Origin: an uncultured Oscillospiraceae bacterium
GTDB taxonomy: Bacteria > Bacillota > Clostridia > Oscillospirales > Oscillospiraceae
Assembly (NCBI GenBank): GCA_944385415.1
Contig: CALWXC010000005.1
Span: 62,001 to 126,000 of the forward strand
DNA: 64,000 nucleotides
Reading direction: 5' to 3'
Both the position numbers and the translations under genes were made by a program. Under the pieces are notes generated by a model. The model did not search any database, was not told the origin of the DNA, and saw only the letters and a list, made by a program, of their open reading frames with translations. Each line of letters opens with the position of its first letter. The stretch's first letter is position 1. Positions 15,280-23,799 of the stretch are shown here, one piece after another.

Positions 15280-16656
15280 ATGAAAAAGCTTCTTGCACTG
15301 CTCCTTGCTCTGACCATGACCTTTGGTATGGTCGCCTGCGGCGGCAAGGACACCACGGACACCGGCAATACCACCGAGCCCGGCACCACGGAAACCAACG
15401 ACACCGCCAACACCGGTGACACTGCCGAGGGCGGCGAGACCACCGGCGACGCCACCGCGATCACCATCTGGACCTACCCCATCGGCAAGTTCGGTGACAG
15501 AGACGCCGTCAACGAGCTCATCGCCAAGTTCAACGAAGTACATCCCGAGATCTCCGTCACCCTGGAGCTGCTGGACTACACCAACGGTGACACCCAGGTC
15601 ACCGGCGCCATCACCGCCGGCACCACGCCTGACATCATCATGGAAGGCCCCGAGCGTCTTGTGACCAACTGGGGCGCTGCCGGTAAGATGGTGGACCTGT
15701 CTGATCTGTGGACCGACGAGGTCAAGGCTGACATTGAGGCCACCAGCCCCTCCGTTGTCTCCGCCTGCCAGCTGGACGGCAAGTACTACGAGTACCCCCT
15801 GTGCATGACCACCCACACCATGGCCATCAACTATGAGGCCTTTGAGGCTGCCGGCGCTCTGCAGTACATTGACGAGGAGACCCGCACCTGGACCACTGAG
15901 GACTTCCAGAACGCTCTGAAGGCCCTGAAGGACGCCGGTGCTACCCCCGTCAACGGCATCGTCTACTGCGGCGGCCAGGGCGGTGACCAGGGCACCCGTG
16001 CGCTCGTCAACAACCTGTTCTCCGGCACCTACACCAACGCCGAGCACACCGCCTACACCGCCAACTCCCCCGAGAACGTGGAAGCTCTGACCCTGCTCCA
16101 GACTCTGGTCAACGATGGTCTGCTGGTGGCTGACCCCGCTGCCCAGGCTTCCGATGAGCTGCAGCAGTTTGCCAACGGCACCGCTGCCATGACCTTCTGC
16201 TGGAACGCCTCCAACAAGGCCCAGTACGCTGCAGACGTTTCCTTTACTCCCTTCGCCATGGCCTTCCCCTCCGATGACGGCGTGCCTGAGCTGTGCGGCG
16301 GTATCTGGGGCTTCGGCATCTTCGACAACGGTGATCAGGCCCGCATCGACGCTGCCAAGACCTTCATCCAGTTCGTCTGCGACGATGAGACCCAGGCTGC
16401 TGCCAGCGTCCAGATGACCGGCTTCTTCCCCGTCCGTGCTTCTTTGGGCAACGTCTATGCCGGCACCGAGACCGAGGCTGACGCTGACGAGTTCCTGACC
16501 CTGATGCCCTATCTGGGTGACTACTACAACGTGACCGGCGGTTGGACCGAGCAGCGTACCCTGTGGTTCAACATGCTGCAGCAGGCCTTCTCCGGCACCG
16601 ACGCCCAGACCGCTGCCGATACCTTTGTGGAAAGCGCCAACGCCAACATCAAGTAA
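15280..16656 (+). CDS. ABC transporter extracellular sugar-binding lipoprotein
   Basis: A 458-aa family 1 solute-binding protein. It has a lipoprotein signal with lipobox GMVAC (Cys20), then a Thr/Gly/Asp-rich linker (about 21-60) and the periplasmic-binding fold beginning ITIWTYPIGKFGD. Lipid-anchored outside the membrane, it would deliver sugar to the two permeases encoded next. Position next to NanA, NagA and NagB suggests sialic acid as ligand, resembling the SAT2-type importers of Firmicutes, but the specificity is inference. AGGAGG precedes ATG 15280. A hairpin after the gene may lower readthrough, giving more binding protein than permease. Confidence 0.88.
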   Translation: MKKLLALLLALTMTFGMVACGGKDTTDTGNTTEPGTTETNDTANTGDTAEGGETTGDATAITIWTYPIGKFGDRDAVNELIAKFNEVHPEISVTLELLDYTNGDTQVTGAITAGTTPDIIMEGPERLVTNWGAAGKMVDLSDLWTDEVKADIEATSPSVVSACQLDGKYYEYPLCMTTHTMAINYEAFEAAGALQYIDEETRTWTTEDFQNALKALKDAGATPVNGIVYCGGQGGDQGTRALVNNLFSGTYTNAEHTAYTANSPENVEALTLLQTLVNDGLLVADPAAQASDELQQFANGTAAMTFCWNASNKAQYAADVSFTPFAMAFPSDDGVPELCGGIWGFGIFDNGDQARIDAAKTFIQFVCDDETQAAASVQMTGFFPVRASLGNVYAGTETEADADEFLTLMPYLGDYYNVTGGWTEQRTLWFNMLQQAFSGTDAQTAADTFVESANANIK

Positions 16657-16685
16657 GCGCGCTGGTATCCGAACCTGACTTCGTA

Positions 16686-16721
16686 CCGTGCCCGCTCCCT
16701 TGCGAGGGGGTGGGCACGGAT
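16686..16721 (+). terminator. intercistronic hairpin, probable partial terminator
   Basis: CCGTGCCC and GGGCACGG (16686-16719) enclose an inner CTCCC/GGGGG stem, followed by ATTTTG. The T run is short, so partial readthrough into the permease genes is expected. Confidence 0.55.
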
Positions 16722-16759
16722 TTTGCCCGCCATTTATTTTACTAGAGAGGGAGAGATCC

Positions 16760-17689
16760 ATGACGCAACGATCCAACGCGGCCGCCTCCAAACAACCGCC
16801 GAAACTCAGCATCCATCAGAGAAGCAGAGTTCTGGCGCGGAAAGAGACTCTGTCGGCCTACCTGTTCCTGTTACCCAGTCTCATCTTTTTCCTGGGCTTT
16901 GTGGTCGCGCCCATGGTCATGTGTCTGGTATACAGCTTCTTCGACATGGGCCTGAATATGGACGAAGCCACCTTCGTGGGCCTTGGAAACTACTTCGAAA
17001 TGTTCCAGGATGCCATTTTCCAGAAAGGCTTCCTCAACACCGTCATCATTGTGGTGGTGGCTGTGCCCACCGTTACGGCCTTTTCTCTGTGGGTCAGCTC
17101 GGCCATCTACCAGATGAAGGCCTTTACCCGTTCCTTCTACCGCTGTGTGTTCTATCTGCCGGTGGTCACCGGCACCGTGGCCGTCACCGTGGTTTGGAAG
17201 TGGATGTTCAACCCCTACAACGGCCTGATCAACCAGATTTTCGACTCTGTGGGCTTCAACTGGCTGGGTAATTCCTCCACGGCCCTGGCCTGTATCATTA
17301 TGATCCTGTTCACCACCTCCATCGGTCAGCCCATCGTTCTGTATGTGGCGGCCCTGGGCAATGTGGACCACTCCCTGGTGGAGGCGGCCCAGGTGGACGG
17401 CGCCACCAAGTTCCAGGTCTTCTGGAAGGTCAAGTGGCCCCAGATCATGCCCACCACCCTGTACATCCTGGTCATCACCACCATCAACTCCTTCCAGTGC
17501 TTCGCGCTGATTCAGCTGTTGACCAGCGGCGGTCCCAACCACGCCACCGACACCATCATGTACTATATCTTCGACATGGCCTACAAGTATCACCGCTTCG
17601 GCTATGCCAACGCCATGGGCGTGATCCTTGCCATTATCATTGCGATCTTCTCTGCTGTGCAGTTCAAGCTCGCCAAGTCTGAAACCTGA
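16760..17689 (+). CDS. ABC sugar transporter permease (MalF/UgpA-type)
   Basis: A 309-aa inner-membrane permease with about six transmembrane helices, the first at LSAYLFLLPSLIFFLGFV. The cytoplasmic EAA loop that contacts the ATPase reads EAAQVDGATKFQVFWKVKWP. ATG 16760 follows AGGGAGAG; the upstream ATG 16688 lies in the intercistronic hairpin and is unlikely. It pairs with the permease 13 bases downstream. No ATP-binding subunit is encoded in this cluster, so a shared MsmX/MsmK-type ATPase from elsewhere must energise it (inference from CUT1 systems). Confidence 0.9.
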   Translation: MTQRSNAAASKQPPKLSIHQRSRVLARKETLSAYLFLLPSLIFFLGFVVAPMVMCLVYSFFDMGLNMDEATFVGLGNYFEMFQDAIFQKGFLNTVIIVVVAVPTVTAFSLWVSSAIYQMKAFTRSFYRCVFYLPVVTGTVAVTVVWKWMFNPYNGLINQIFDSVGFNWLGNSSTALACIIMILFTTSIGQPIVLYVAALGNVDHSLVEAAQVDGATKFQVFWKVKWPQIMPTTLYILVITTINSFQCFALIQLLTSGGPNHATDTIMYYIFDMAYKYHRFGYANAMGVILAIIIAIFSAVQFKLAKSET

Positions 17690-17701
17690 GGAGGTGAGAA
17701 G

Positions 17702-18544
17702 ATGAAAACGAAAAACCGTCTGTCCGATACCCCTATGAGCTACCGGATTTTTACCATTGTCGTACTGATTCTTCTGGCCATCTTCTTCATCTTCCCCCTG
17801 TACTGGATCATCACGGGTTCCTTTAAGGACAATAAGATCATCATTGCCCAGGACCCCCAGTGGTTCCCCCTGACTCCCACCCTTGCCAACTACGTCAAGC
17901 TCTTTGACCGTCCCGCCCTCCAGTGGCTGCTGAACATCGTCGTCATCTGCGTGGGCGCCATGGTTCTGACTTGTCTTACCGCCTCCCTGGCCGGTTATGC
18001 CCTGGCCAAGAAGCGCTTTTACGGCCGGGCGTTCCTCTTTGGTATGATTACCTGCGCCATGGCGCTGCCCAAGCAGGTCATCGTCATCCCCCTGCTGCAG
18101 GAGATGAGCGCCATCGGTCTCCATGACACCCTGTGGGCCGTGATTCTGCCCACCGTGGGCTGGCCCTTCGGCGTGTTCCTGATGAAACAGTTCTCCGAGA
18201 CCATTCCGGGAGAGATTCTGGAAGCGGCCCGGGTGGACGGCGCCAGCGAAGTGCGCACCTTCTGTTCTGTGGTGTTCCCCATGATCAAGCCCGGCATCGG
18301 TGCTCTGGCCATCTTCACCTTTGTCAACACCTGGAACGACTACTTCATGCAGTTGATCATGCTCAACAGTGAGGCCAAATGGACCCTGCCCCTGGGCATT
18401 GCCCGTATGCAGGGCGAAATGTCCAACGACTTCGGCCTGATTATGGCCGGCGCTACCCTGGCTGCCGTGCCCATCGTGGCCATCTTCATCGCCTTCCAGC
18501 GCTATTTTACCCAGGGCATCTCCATGGGTGCTGTCAAGGGCTGA
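17702..18544 (+). CDS. ABC sugar transporter permease (MalG/UgpE-type)
   Basis: A 280-aa second permease subunit with about six transmembrane helices. Its EAA loop is EAARVDGASEVRTFCSVVFP, and the C-terminus ends FQRYFTQGISMGAVKG, typical of MalG-type proteins. It forms a heterodimer with the preceding permease. GAGGTGAG just before ATG 17702 gives strong coupling. It is the last transporter gene; a hairpin and a new leader separate it from nanA. Confidence 0.9.
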   Translation: MKTKNRLSDTPMSYRIFTIVVLILLAIFFIFPLYWIITGSFKDNKIIIAQDPQWFPLTPTLANYVKLFDRPALQWLLNIVVICVGAMVLTCLTASLAGYALAKKRFYGRAFLFGMITCAMALPKQVIVIPLLQEMSAIGLHDTLWAVILPTVGWPFGVFLMKQFSETIPGEILEAARVDGASEVRTFCSVVFPMIKPGIGALAIFTFVNTWNDYFMQLIMLNSEAKWTLPLGIARMQGEMSNDFGLIMAGATLAAVPIVAIFIAFQRYFTQGISMGAVKG

Positions 18545-18591
18545 TGGACTGTTCCAAGCAGCCAACTGCTGCGGCTGCACCAAGCTGAGAC

Positions 18592-18621
18592 CGTACCGGC
18601 GCATCCCATGGCGCCGGTACG
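18592..18621 (+). terminator. hairpin between importer genes and nanA
   Basis: GTACCGGCGC (18593-18602) pairs with GCGCCGGTAC (18611-18620) around a short loop; it is followed by AATTTG rather than a full T run. A second small hairpin (GGTTCT/AGAACC, 18654-18670) lies before nanA. It is probably a partial terminator or RNA stabiliser. Confidence 0.5.
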
Positions 18622-18703
18622 AATTTGAAACACGGTTCCCAAAATTGTCTTCAAGGTTCTCCTGCAGAACCCGTAATATTATACTTTGGAGCGTTGTATA
18701 ACC

Positions 18704-19612
18704 ATGAAAGACTTTACCAAGTATCAAGGCATCATCCCCGCGTTCTACGCCTGCTATGACGCGGAGGGCAACATCAACCCCGAGGGCGTCCGGGCCCTGA
18801 CCCGTTACCACATCGAGCAGGGCGTCAAGGGCGTCTATGTGGGCGGCTCCTCCGGCGAGTGCATCTACCAGAGCGTTGCCGAGCGGAAGCTGGTTCTGGA
18901 GCAGGTGATGGCTGAGGCCAAGGGCAAGCTCACCGTCATTGCCCATGTGGCCTGCAACAACACCGCCGACAGCCGGGAGCTGGCAGCCCATGCCGAATCC
19001 CTGGGCGTCGATGCCATTGCCGCCATCCCCCCCATCTACTTCCATCTGCCCGAGCATGCCATTGCCAAGTACTGGAACGACATCTCCGACGCCGCTCCCA
19101 ATACGGATTTTATCATCTATAATATTCCCCAGCTGGCCGGTGTGGCCCTGACCGGCTCCCTGCTGGCCGAAATGCAGAAGAACCCCCGCGTCATCGGCGT
19201 GAAGAACTCCTCCATGCCGGTGCAGGATATCCAGATGTTCCGCGATACCGGCGCCATCGTCTTCAACGGTCCCGACGAGCAGCTGCTGGCCGGTCTGGCC
19301 ACCGGCGCCATCGGCGGTATCGGCGGCACGTATGGTGTCATGCCCAAGCTGTACATCCGCATCCGGGAGCTGTTCCTGGAGGGCAAGATGGAGCAGGCCC
19401 GCGAGATCCAGAACGAGTGCTGCCGCATCATCTACAAGATGTGCTCCGCCAAGGGCAATCTGTATGCCGTCATGAAGGCTGCCATTGTCAAGATGGGCGG
19501 CCCCGACTGCGGCTCTGTCCGTCTGCCCCTGGCTCCGCTGGCTGAGAGCGACGCTCCCATTGTTGATGAGACTGTGGCCGCTATCACTGCTGCTGTAGCC
19601 AAATACTGCTAA
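18704..19612 (+). CDS. nanA: N-acetylneuraminate lyase
   Basis: A 302-aa DHDPS-superfamily aldolase splitting Neu5Ac to ManNAc and pyruvate. It has GGSSGE at 47-52 (carboxylate binding), catalytic Tyr139 in YNIP, Schiff-base Lys167 in GVKNSS, and GGIGGTYG. These assign it to sialate lyases rather than dihydrodipicolinate synthases. ATG 18704 is chosen because the family begins KDFTKYxGIIPAFYACYD; TTG 18686 would add six residues. The ribosome binding site (GGAG, 18688-18691) is somewhat distant. It is followed by nagB and nagA, completing conversion to fructose-6-phosphate. Confidence 0.93.
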   Translation: MKDFTKYQGIIPAFYACYDAEGNINPEGVRALTRYHIEQGVKGVYVGGSSGECIYQSVAERKLVLEQVMAEAKGKLTVIAHVACNNTADSRELAAHAESLGVDAIAAIPPIYFHLPEHAIAKYWNDISDAAPNTDFIIYNIPQLAGVALTGSLLAEMQKNPRVIGVKNSSMPVQDIQMFRDTGAIVFNGPDEQLLAGLATGAIGGIGGTYGVMPKLYIRIRELFLEGKMEQAREIQNECCRIIYKMCSAKGNLYAVMKAAIVKMGGPDCGSVRLPLAPLAESDAPIVDETVAAITAAVAKYC

Positions 19613-19647
19613 CTGCTTTTGAAACGTCACCAAGGAGGAAATCAATC

Positions 19648-20391
19648 ATGAGAATCATTGTCTGCCCCGATTACAACGCCATGAGCCGCCAGGCTGCCAA
19701 CGTCATTGCCGCTCAGGTCATCATGAAGCCCGACTGTGTCCTGGGTCTGGCCACCGGCTCCACCCCTGTGGGCGCTTATCAGCAGCTGGCCAAGTGGCAG
19801 CAGCAGGGCGATGTGACCTTTAAGGACGTCCGCACGGTCAATCTGGACGAGTACCGCGGCCTGCCCGGCACCCATGACCAGAGCTACCGCTACTTTATGA
19901 ACACCAACCTGTTCGACCACATCGACATCGACAAGGCCAACACCTACGTCCCCAACGGCATGGCCGAGGATGTGGACGCCGAGTGTGCCGCTTACGACGA
20001 GCGCATTCAGGAGTTCGGCGGCATCGACCTGCAGCTGCTGGGCATCGGCCATGACGGCCACATCGGCTTCAATGAGCCCGCCGACCACTTCTCCTGCGGC
20101 ACCAACTGCGTGGAGCTGACCGACATGACCATTGACGCCAACGCCCGCTTCTTTGCCAACCGCGACGATGTGCCCCGTCAGGCTCTGACCATGGGCATGC
20201 AGGCCATCATGCAGGCCAAGGCCGTGCTGATGGTGGTCAGCGGCGCCGACAAGGCTGAGATCATCCGCAAGTCCTTCTGCGGCCCCATCACCCCCGAGGT
20301 CCCCGCTTCCATTCTGCAGCTCCATCCCAATGTCACCCTGGTCGGTGACGAGGCCGCTCTGGCCGGCCTGAAGGAGGAGGGTCTCGTATGA
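19648..20391 (+). CDS. nagB: glucosamine-6-phosphate deaminase
   Basis: A 247-aa enzyme converting glucosamine-6-phosphate to fructose-6-phosphate and ammonia. Motifs are LGLATGSTPVG (about 32-42, phosphate binding), catalytic Asp67 in NLDEYRGL, and GIGHDGHIGFNEP (about 131-143) with the catalytic His/Glu. Length fits the short bacterial form without a C-terminal allosteric extension. AAGGAGG precedes ATG 19648. The nagA start overlaps its stop by 4 bases (ATGA), so the two are translationally coupled. Confidence 0.95.
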   Translation: MRIIVCPDYNAMSRQAANVIAAQVIMKPDCVLGLATGSTPVGAYQQLAKWQQQGDVTFKDVRTVNLDEYRGLPGTHDQSYRYFMNTNLFDHIDIDKANTYVPNGMAEDVDAECAAYDERIQEFGGIDLQLLGIGHDGHIGFNEPADHFSCGTNCVELTDMTIDANARFFANRDDVPRQALTMGMQAIMQAKAVLMVVSGADKAEIIRKSFCGPITPEVPASILQLHPNVTLVGDEAALAGLKEEGLV

Positions 20392-21509
20392 GACTGACCG
20401 GCGCACAAGTCTTTGATCCCATCCACGGCTTTGTGGAGCGGGACGTCTGCTTCGACGGCGGTAAAGTCGTCGAAGCGGCCGACGGTGCTGTGGACGTTTC
20501 CGGCCGCTATGTGATTCCGGGTCTGACGGATCTGCATTTCCATGGCTGCCGCGGCGCGGATTTTTCTGACGGCGACCCCGAAGGGCTCCAGACCATGGCG
20601 GACTATGAGCTGTCCCGCGGCGTGACCCAGATCTGCCCGGCCGGTATGACCCTGGAGACGGCGCAGCTGGAGAAAATCTGCCGCATGGGCGCCGAGCACC
20701 GCAAGAACAGCAAGAGCGGCGCGGAGCTGGTGGGCATCCATCTGGAAGGTCCCTTCCTGTCCATGGCCAAAAAGGGCGCCCAGAACGGCGCATGGCTCCA
20801 GAACCCCAACGTGGAACTGCTGGAGCACCTGATGGACTGTGCCGAGGGTCTGGTGAAGCTGGTGTCCATTGCCCCCGAGCTGGACGGCGCCATGGACTTT
20901 ATCAAGGCTGTCAGCGACCGGGTGGCCATCAGTCTGGCCCATACCACGGCCACCTATGACATTGCCAAGGAAGCCTTCGACAATGGCGCATGCCATGTGA
21001 CCCACACCTACAACGCCATGCCTCCCTTCAATCACCGGGAGCCCGGCGTCATCGGCGCCGCCGCCGACTGCGATCATGTCTACTGTGAGATCATCAGCGA
21101 CGGCGTCCATATCCACCCGGCCGTCATCCGGGCCACCTTCCGCATGATGGGCAAGGACCGGATGATTCTGGTCAGCGACACCATGCGGGCCGCCGGTATG
21201 TCCGACGGTGCCTACACCCTGGGCGGCCAGGATGTGACGGTGGTGGGCAACAAGGCCACTCTGGCCGACGGTACCATTGCCGGCAGCGCCACCGATTTGA
21301 TGGCCTGCATGAAAACCGCTGTGTCCTTCGGCATTTCCCTGGCGGACGCTGTGACGGCCGCCGCCGTCAACCCCGCCAAGGCCCTGGGCCTGTACGATCA
21401 GTACGGCAGCCTGGAGGTGGGCAAGGCGGCCAATGCCGTGGTCCTCGATCAGGACCTGAATATCCGGGCCGTCATTCTGCGGGGCAACGTGGTCCACGGC
21501 GCTCTGTAA
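20388..21509 (+). CDS. nagA: N-acetylglucosamine-6-phosphate deacetylase
   Basis: A 373-aa amidohydrolase removing acetate from GlcNAc-6-P. The metal motif DLHFHGCRG (about residues 46-54), HLEGPFLS, AHTTATYD, THTYNAMPP and the catalytic Asp in LVSDTMRAAG all occur in order. It is the last gene of the sialic-acid cluster, overlapping nagB by 4 bases, and ends in a bidirectional terminator. Its presence supports GlcNAc-6-P as the intermediate made by the ROK kinase. Confidence 0.95.
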   Translation: MRLTGAQVFDPIHGFVERDVCFDGGKVVEAADGAVDVSGRYVIPGLTDLHFHGCRGADFSDGDPEGLQTMADYELSRGVTQICPAGMTLETAQLEKICRMGAEHRKNSKSGAELVGIHLEGPFLSMAKKGAQNGAWLQNPNVELLEHLMDCAEGLVKLVSIAPELDGAMDFIKAVSDRVAISLAHTTATYDIAKEAFDNGACHVTHTYNAMPPFNHREPGVIGAAADCDHVYCEIISDGVHIHPAVIRATFRMMGKDRMILVSDTMRAAGMSDGAYTLGGQDVTVVGNKATLADGTIAGSATDLMACMKTAVSFGISLADAVTAAAVNPAKALGLYDQYGSLEVGKAANAVVLDQDLNIRAVILRGNVVHGAL

Positions 21510-21565
21510 TCGTTGAAACCGGCGTATTTACCGCCGCGTTCCAATATCCTGCTTTTCCAATCCAT

Positions 21566-21606
21566 ACAGCAAACACCCACCGGCATTGCCGGTGGGTGTT
21601 TGCTGT
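21566..21606. terminator. bidirectional terminator between nagA and the YitT gene
   Basis: ACAGCAAACACCCACCGGC and its complement (21588-21606) form a 19-bp stem with a 3-base loop. A/T-rich ends on both sides suit both convergent genes. Confidence 0.85.
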
Positions 21607-21616
21607 ATATATGGAA

Positions 21617-22462
21617 TTAAGCACGGAGAAATCCCTTGCCGAAGATTTCGCTGGAATTGGTGATGAGCATAAAAGCATGAGGGTCGATGCCTTTGAGATA
21701 CCGCCGCAGGGCCACGGCCTGAGCGCGGCTCAAAGCCGTCAGCACCACCCATTTGTCCTGGTGGCTGTAGGCGCCCTCGCCCTTCCAGTAGGTGGCCGAG
21801 CGATGCAGCTGGTGGGTGATATAGGTACAGACTTCGTCGGGGCAGGAGGTCACCAGCATAAAGCTCTTGCGGCGGTTGAACGACTCGATGACCATGTCCA
21901 CCATTACCGACTTGAGCACCAGACCCAGCAGGGAATAGAGGCCTGTTTCAATGTTGATGACAATGAGGGTCGCGGCGGTAATCAGAACGTCCACATACAG
22001 CAGCGCCTTGCCGATGTCCATGCTGGTGTATTTCTTGAGAATCATGGCCAGAATGTCCGTACCGCCGGTGGAGCTGTCCAGGTTAAACAGAATGGCCGCG
22101 CCCAGAGAGGGGAGAATCACGGCAAAAAACAGCTCCAGCATCTTCTGGTTCGTCAGGGGATGGGTCATGGGATACAGCCATTCCAGCCCGGCCAGCATGG
22201 CCGAGAACAGCAGCGTACAGAAGATGGTACGGATGCCGAAGCCCCGATTCAGAAACACAAAGCCCAAAACCAGGGAGGCAATGTTGATGACCGAGGTAAA
22301 CGTGGAGGAGCTGACCGTGGGGAACAGGGAGGACAGAATCACCGCGATACCGGTGACGCCGCCGGTGGAGTAGTTGTTGGGAAATTTGAAAAAGTAGACG
22401 CCCAGGGCCACCAGCGCGGTGCCCAGGATCAACAGCAGCACTTCCCGTGCTTTGGCTTTCAT
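21617..22462 (-). CDS. YitT-family (DUF161/DUF2179) membrane protein
   Basis: A 281-aa membrane protein of unknown function. It has about five N-terminal transmembrane helices with the family motif FFKFPNNYSTGGVTGIA (about 25-41) and DSSTGGTDILAM. The cytoplasmic DUF2179 domain (about 200-281) is ACT-like. ATG 22462 follows AAAGGGG; the upstream reading to 22621 is low-complexity and has no ribosome binding site. An extended -10 promoter lies about 60 bases upstream. It converges on nagA but has no evident link with sialic-acid use. Confidence 0.85.
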   Translation of the reverse strand: MKAKAREVLLLILGTALVALGVYFFKFPNNYSTGGVTGIAVILSSLFPTVSSSTFTSVINIASLVLGFVFLNRGFGIRTIFCTLLFSAMLAGLEWLYPMTHPLTNQKMLELFFAVILPSLGAAILFNLDSSTGGTDILAMILKKYTSMDIGKALLYVDVLITAATLIVINIETGLYSLLGLVLKSVMVDMVIESFNRRKSFMLVTSCPDEVCTYITHQLHRSATYWKGEGAYSHQDKWVVLTALSRAQAVALRRYLKGIDPHAFMLITNSSEIFGKGFLRA

Positions 22463-22521
22463 GGGAGGATTCCCCTTTCTCTGTTTCTTGGGCGGAGGAG
22501 CCGCTCCGTCTTTGCGGAAAC

Positions 22522-22530
22522 AGTATAGCA
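22522..22530 (-). promoter_or_regulatory. extended -10 promoter of the YitT gene
   Basis: On the minus strand TGCTATACT (plus 22522-22530), a TGn-extended -10 box. No good -35 hexamer was found. Confidence 0.5.
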
Positions 22531-22669
22531 CAGGACTTGCAAAAAAGAAAGATGTTTTGCAATTTTTCTTGCAAAATGAAAAACTGGCGTACCATGGGAG
22601 AATCTCCGGCTGTTTGTACAAAACCGAGCCGGTGCATTTGTGGGGAATCCATAATTTTTATTACCTTGC

Positions 22670-22698
22670 TTGACAGAAAACCGTGAAAAAGGTATGAT
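22670..22698 (+). promoter_or_regulatory. sigma-A promoter of the LacI-ribokinase operon
   Basis: TTGACA (22670-22675), a 17-base spacer and TATGAT (22693-22698). Confidence 0.85.
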
Positions 22699-22707
22699 TT
22701 TCATAAA

Positions 22708-22721
22708 TGAAACGGGTTTCA
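22708..22721. promoter_or_regulatory. LacI-type operator upstream of its own regulator gene
   Basis: TGAAACGGGTTTCA, a perfect 6-2-6 inverted repeat centred about 16 bases after the -10 box, so a bound repressor would block the promoter. It is typical of LacI-family autoregulation. Confidence 0.7.
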
Positions 22722-22754
22722 AAAGAATGGGATTTCTCATGCGGAGGTGATTGT

Positions 22755-23747
22755 ATGGCCGGTATACGGGATGTGGCCCGCCAGGCCGGGGTGTCGCCCG
22801 CCACGGTCTCCCGGGTGATCAACGGCACCACGCCGGTGGCTGCCGACAAGCGGGAACGGGTGCTGCGGGCCATTGAAGAGATGGGCTTTGTCCCCAATGA
22901 AGTGGCCCGGTCCCTGTTCAAGAAGTCCAGCAAGACCATTGGTGTGATCATTCCCAGCATTCGCAATCCCTACTTTACCCAGCTGGCCGACGTCATCGAC
23001 GCAGCGGCCAAGGAGCGGGGATACCGCATCGTCCTATACAATGTCCACCACGATTTGGACCAGGAGCGGGCGGCCCTGCAAATGCTGGCGGCGGCCAATG
23101 CCGACGGCGTTATTGTGGCCTCCAACAACGAAGCGCTCCAGGAGGAGCTTGCCCACTATCAAATGCCGGTGGTGGTGGTGGACGCCCTGTTCCAGACGCG
23201 GCAGGTCAACGCCTACCTTTACTGCGACTACTACCAGGGCGGACGATTGGCGGCGGAACACCTGACAGCCTGCGGCTGCCGGAATCTGGTCTGCATCCGC
23301 GGTGTTCAGGGGCTTTATACGGCCCAGGCCCGCTATGAGGGCTACCGGGACTACTGCCGGGAGCACGGGTTGACGGAGCAGGTGGTGGAGTGCGACTACG
23401 ATTTTGAAGCGGGTCTGTCCATGACGGAGGAGCTGCTGGAACGGTTTCCTCAGGTGGACGGCATTGTTGCCTGTAACGACATGGTGGCCATCTCGGTCTA
23501 TAAGATACTCCACAAGCGGAATATTGCGGTGCCGGATCAGATCCAATTGGTGGGCTTCGATGATATTCATCTGGCCAGCCTGATCTCTCCGGAATTGACT
23601 ACCATTCATCAACCCATTGACGCCATGGGCCGCCGGGCGGTGGAGGTCATTCTCAACGAGGGCCATCTGCCCAAGGAGGGGAGGCGGCAGAGTTTTCCCG
23701 TCTCTCTGGTTCCCAGGGAGACCACCAGAAGCAAGGAATCCCGGTAA
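22755..23747 (+). CDS. LacI-family transcriptional repressor (RbsR-like)
   Basis: A 330-aa regulator. The N-terminal LacI helix-turn-helix reads IRDVARQAGVSPATVSRVIN (about 4-23), followed by the hinge helix NEVARSLF and a periplasmic-binding-like effector domain (about 60-330). ATG 22755 follows GGAGGTGA; the longer ATG 22707 falls inside the operator and is unlikely. It is the first gene before a ribokinase-like kinase, so a ribose or nucleoside-sugar response is plausible. A palindromic operator overlaps the predicted transcript start, suggesting autorepression. Confidence 0.88.
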   Translation: MAGIRDVARQAGVSPATVSRVINGTTPVAADKRERVLRAIEEMGFVPNEVARSLFKKSSKTIGVIIPSIRNPYFTQLADVIDAAAKERGYRIVLYNVHHDLDQERAALQMLAAANADGVIVASNNEALQEELAHYQMPVVVVDALFQTRQVNAYLYCDYYQGGRLAAEHLTACGCRNLVCIRGVQGLYTAQARYEGYRDYCREHGLTEQVVECDYDFEAGLSMTEELLERFPQVDGIVACNDMVAISVYKILHKRNIAVPDQIQLVGFDDIHLASLISPELTTIHQPIDAMGRRAVEVILNEGHLPKEGRRQSFPVSLVPRETTRSKESR

Positions 23748-23799
23748 CGCATGGCCGCACGATGCACAGCGTACATAGAATTAAGGAGGAAGCGCACCC

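Noticed and set aside
16871..19645. 924-aa minus-strand ORF opposite the importer, nanA and permease genes
   Set aside because: A long antisense frame caused by strong GC bias at third positions of well-supported plus-strand genes; His/Gly/Asp-rich with no domain.
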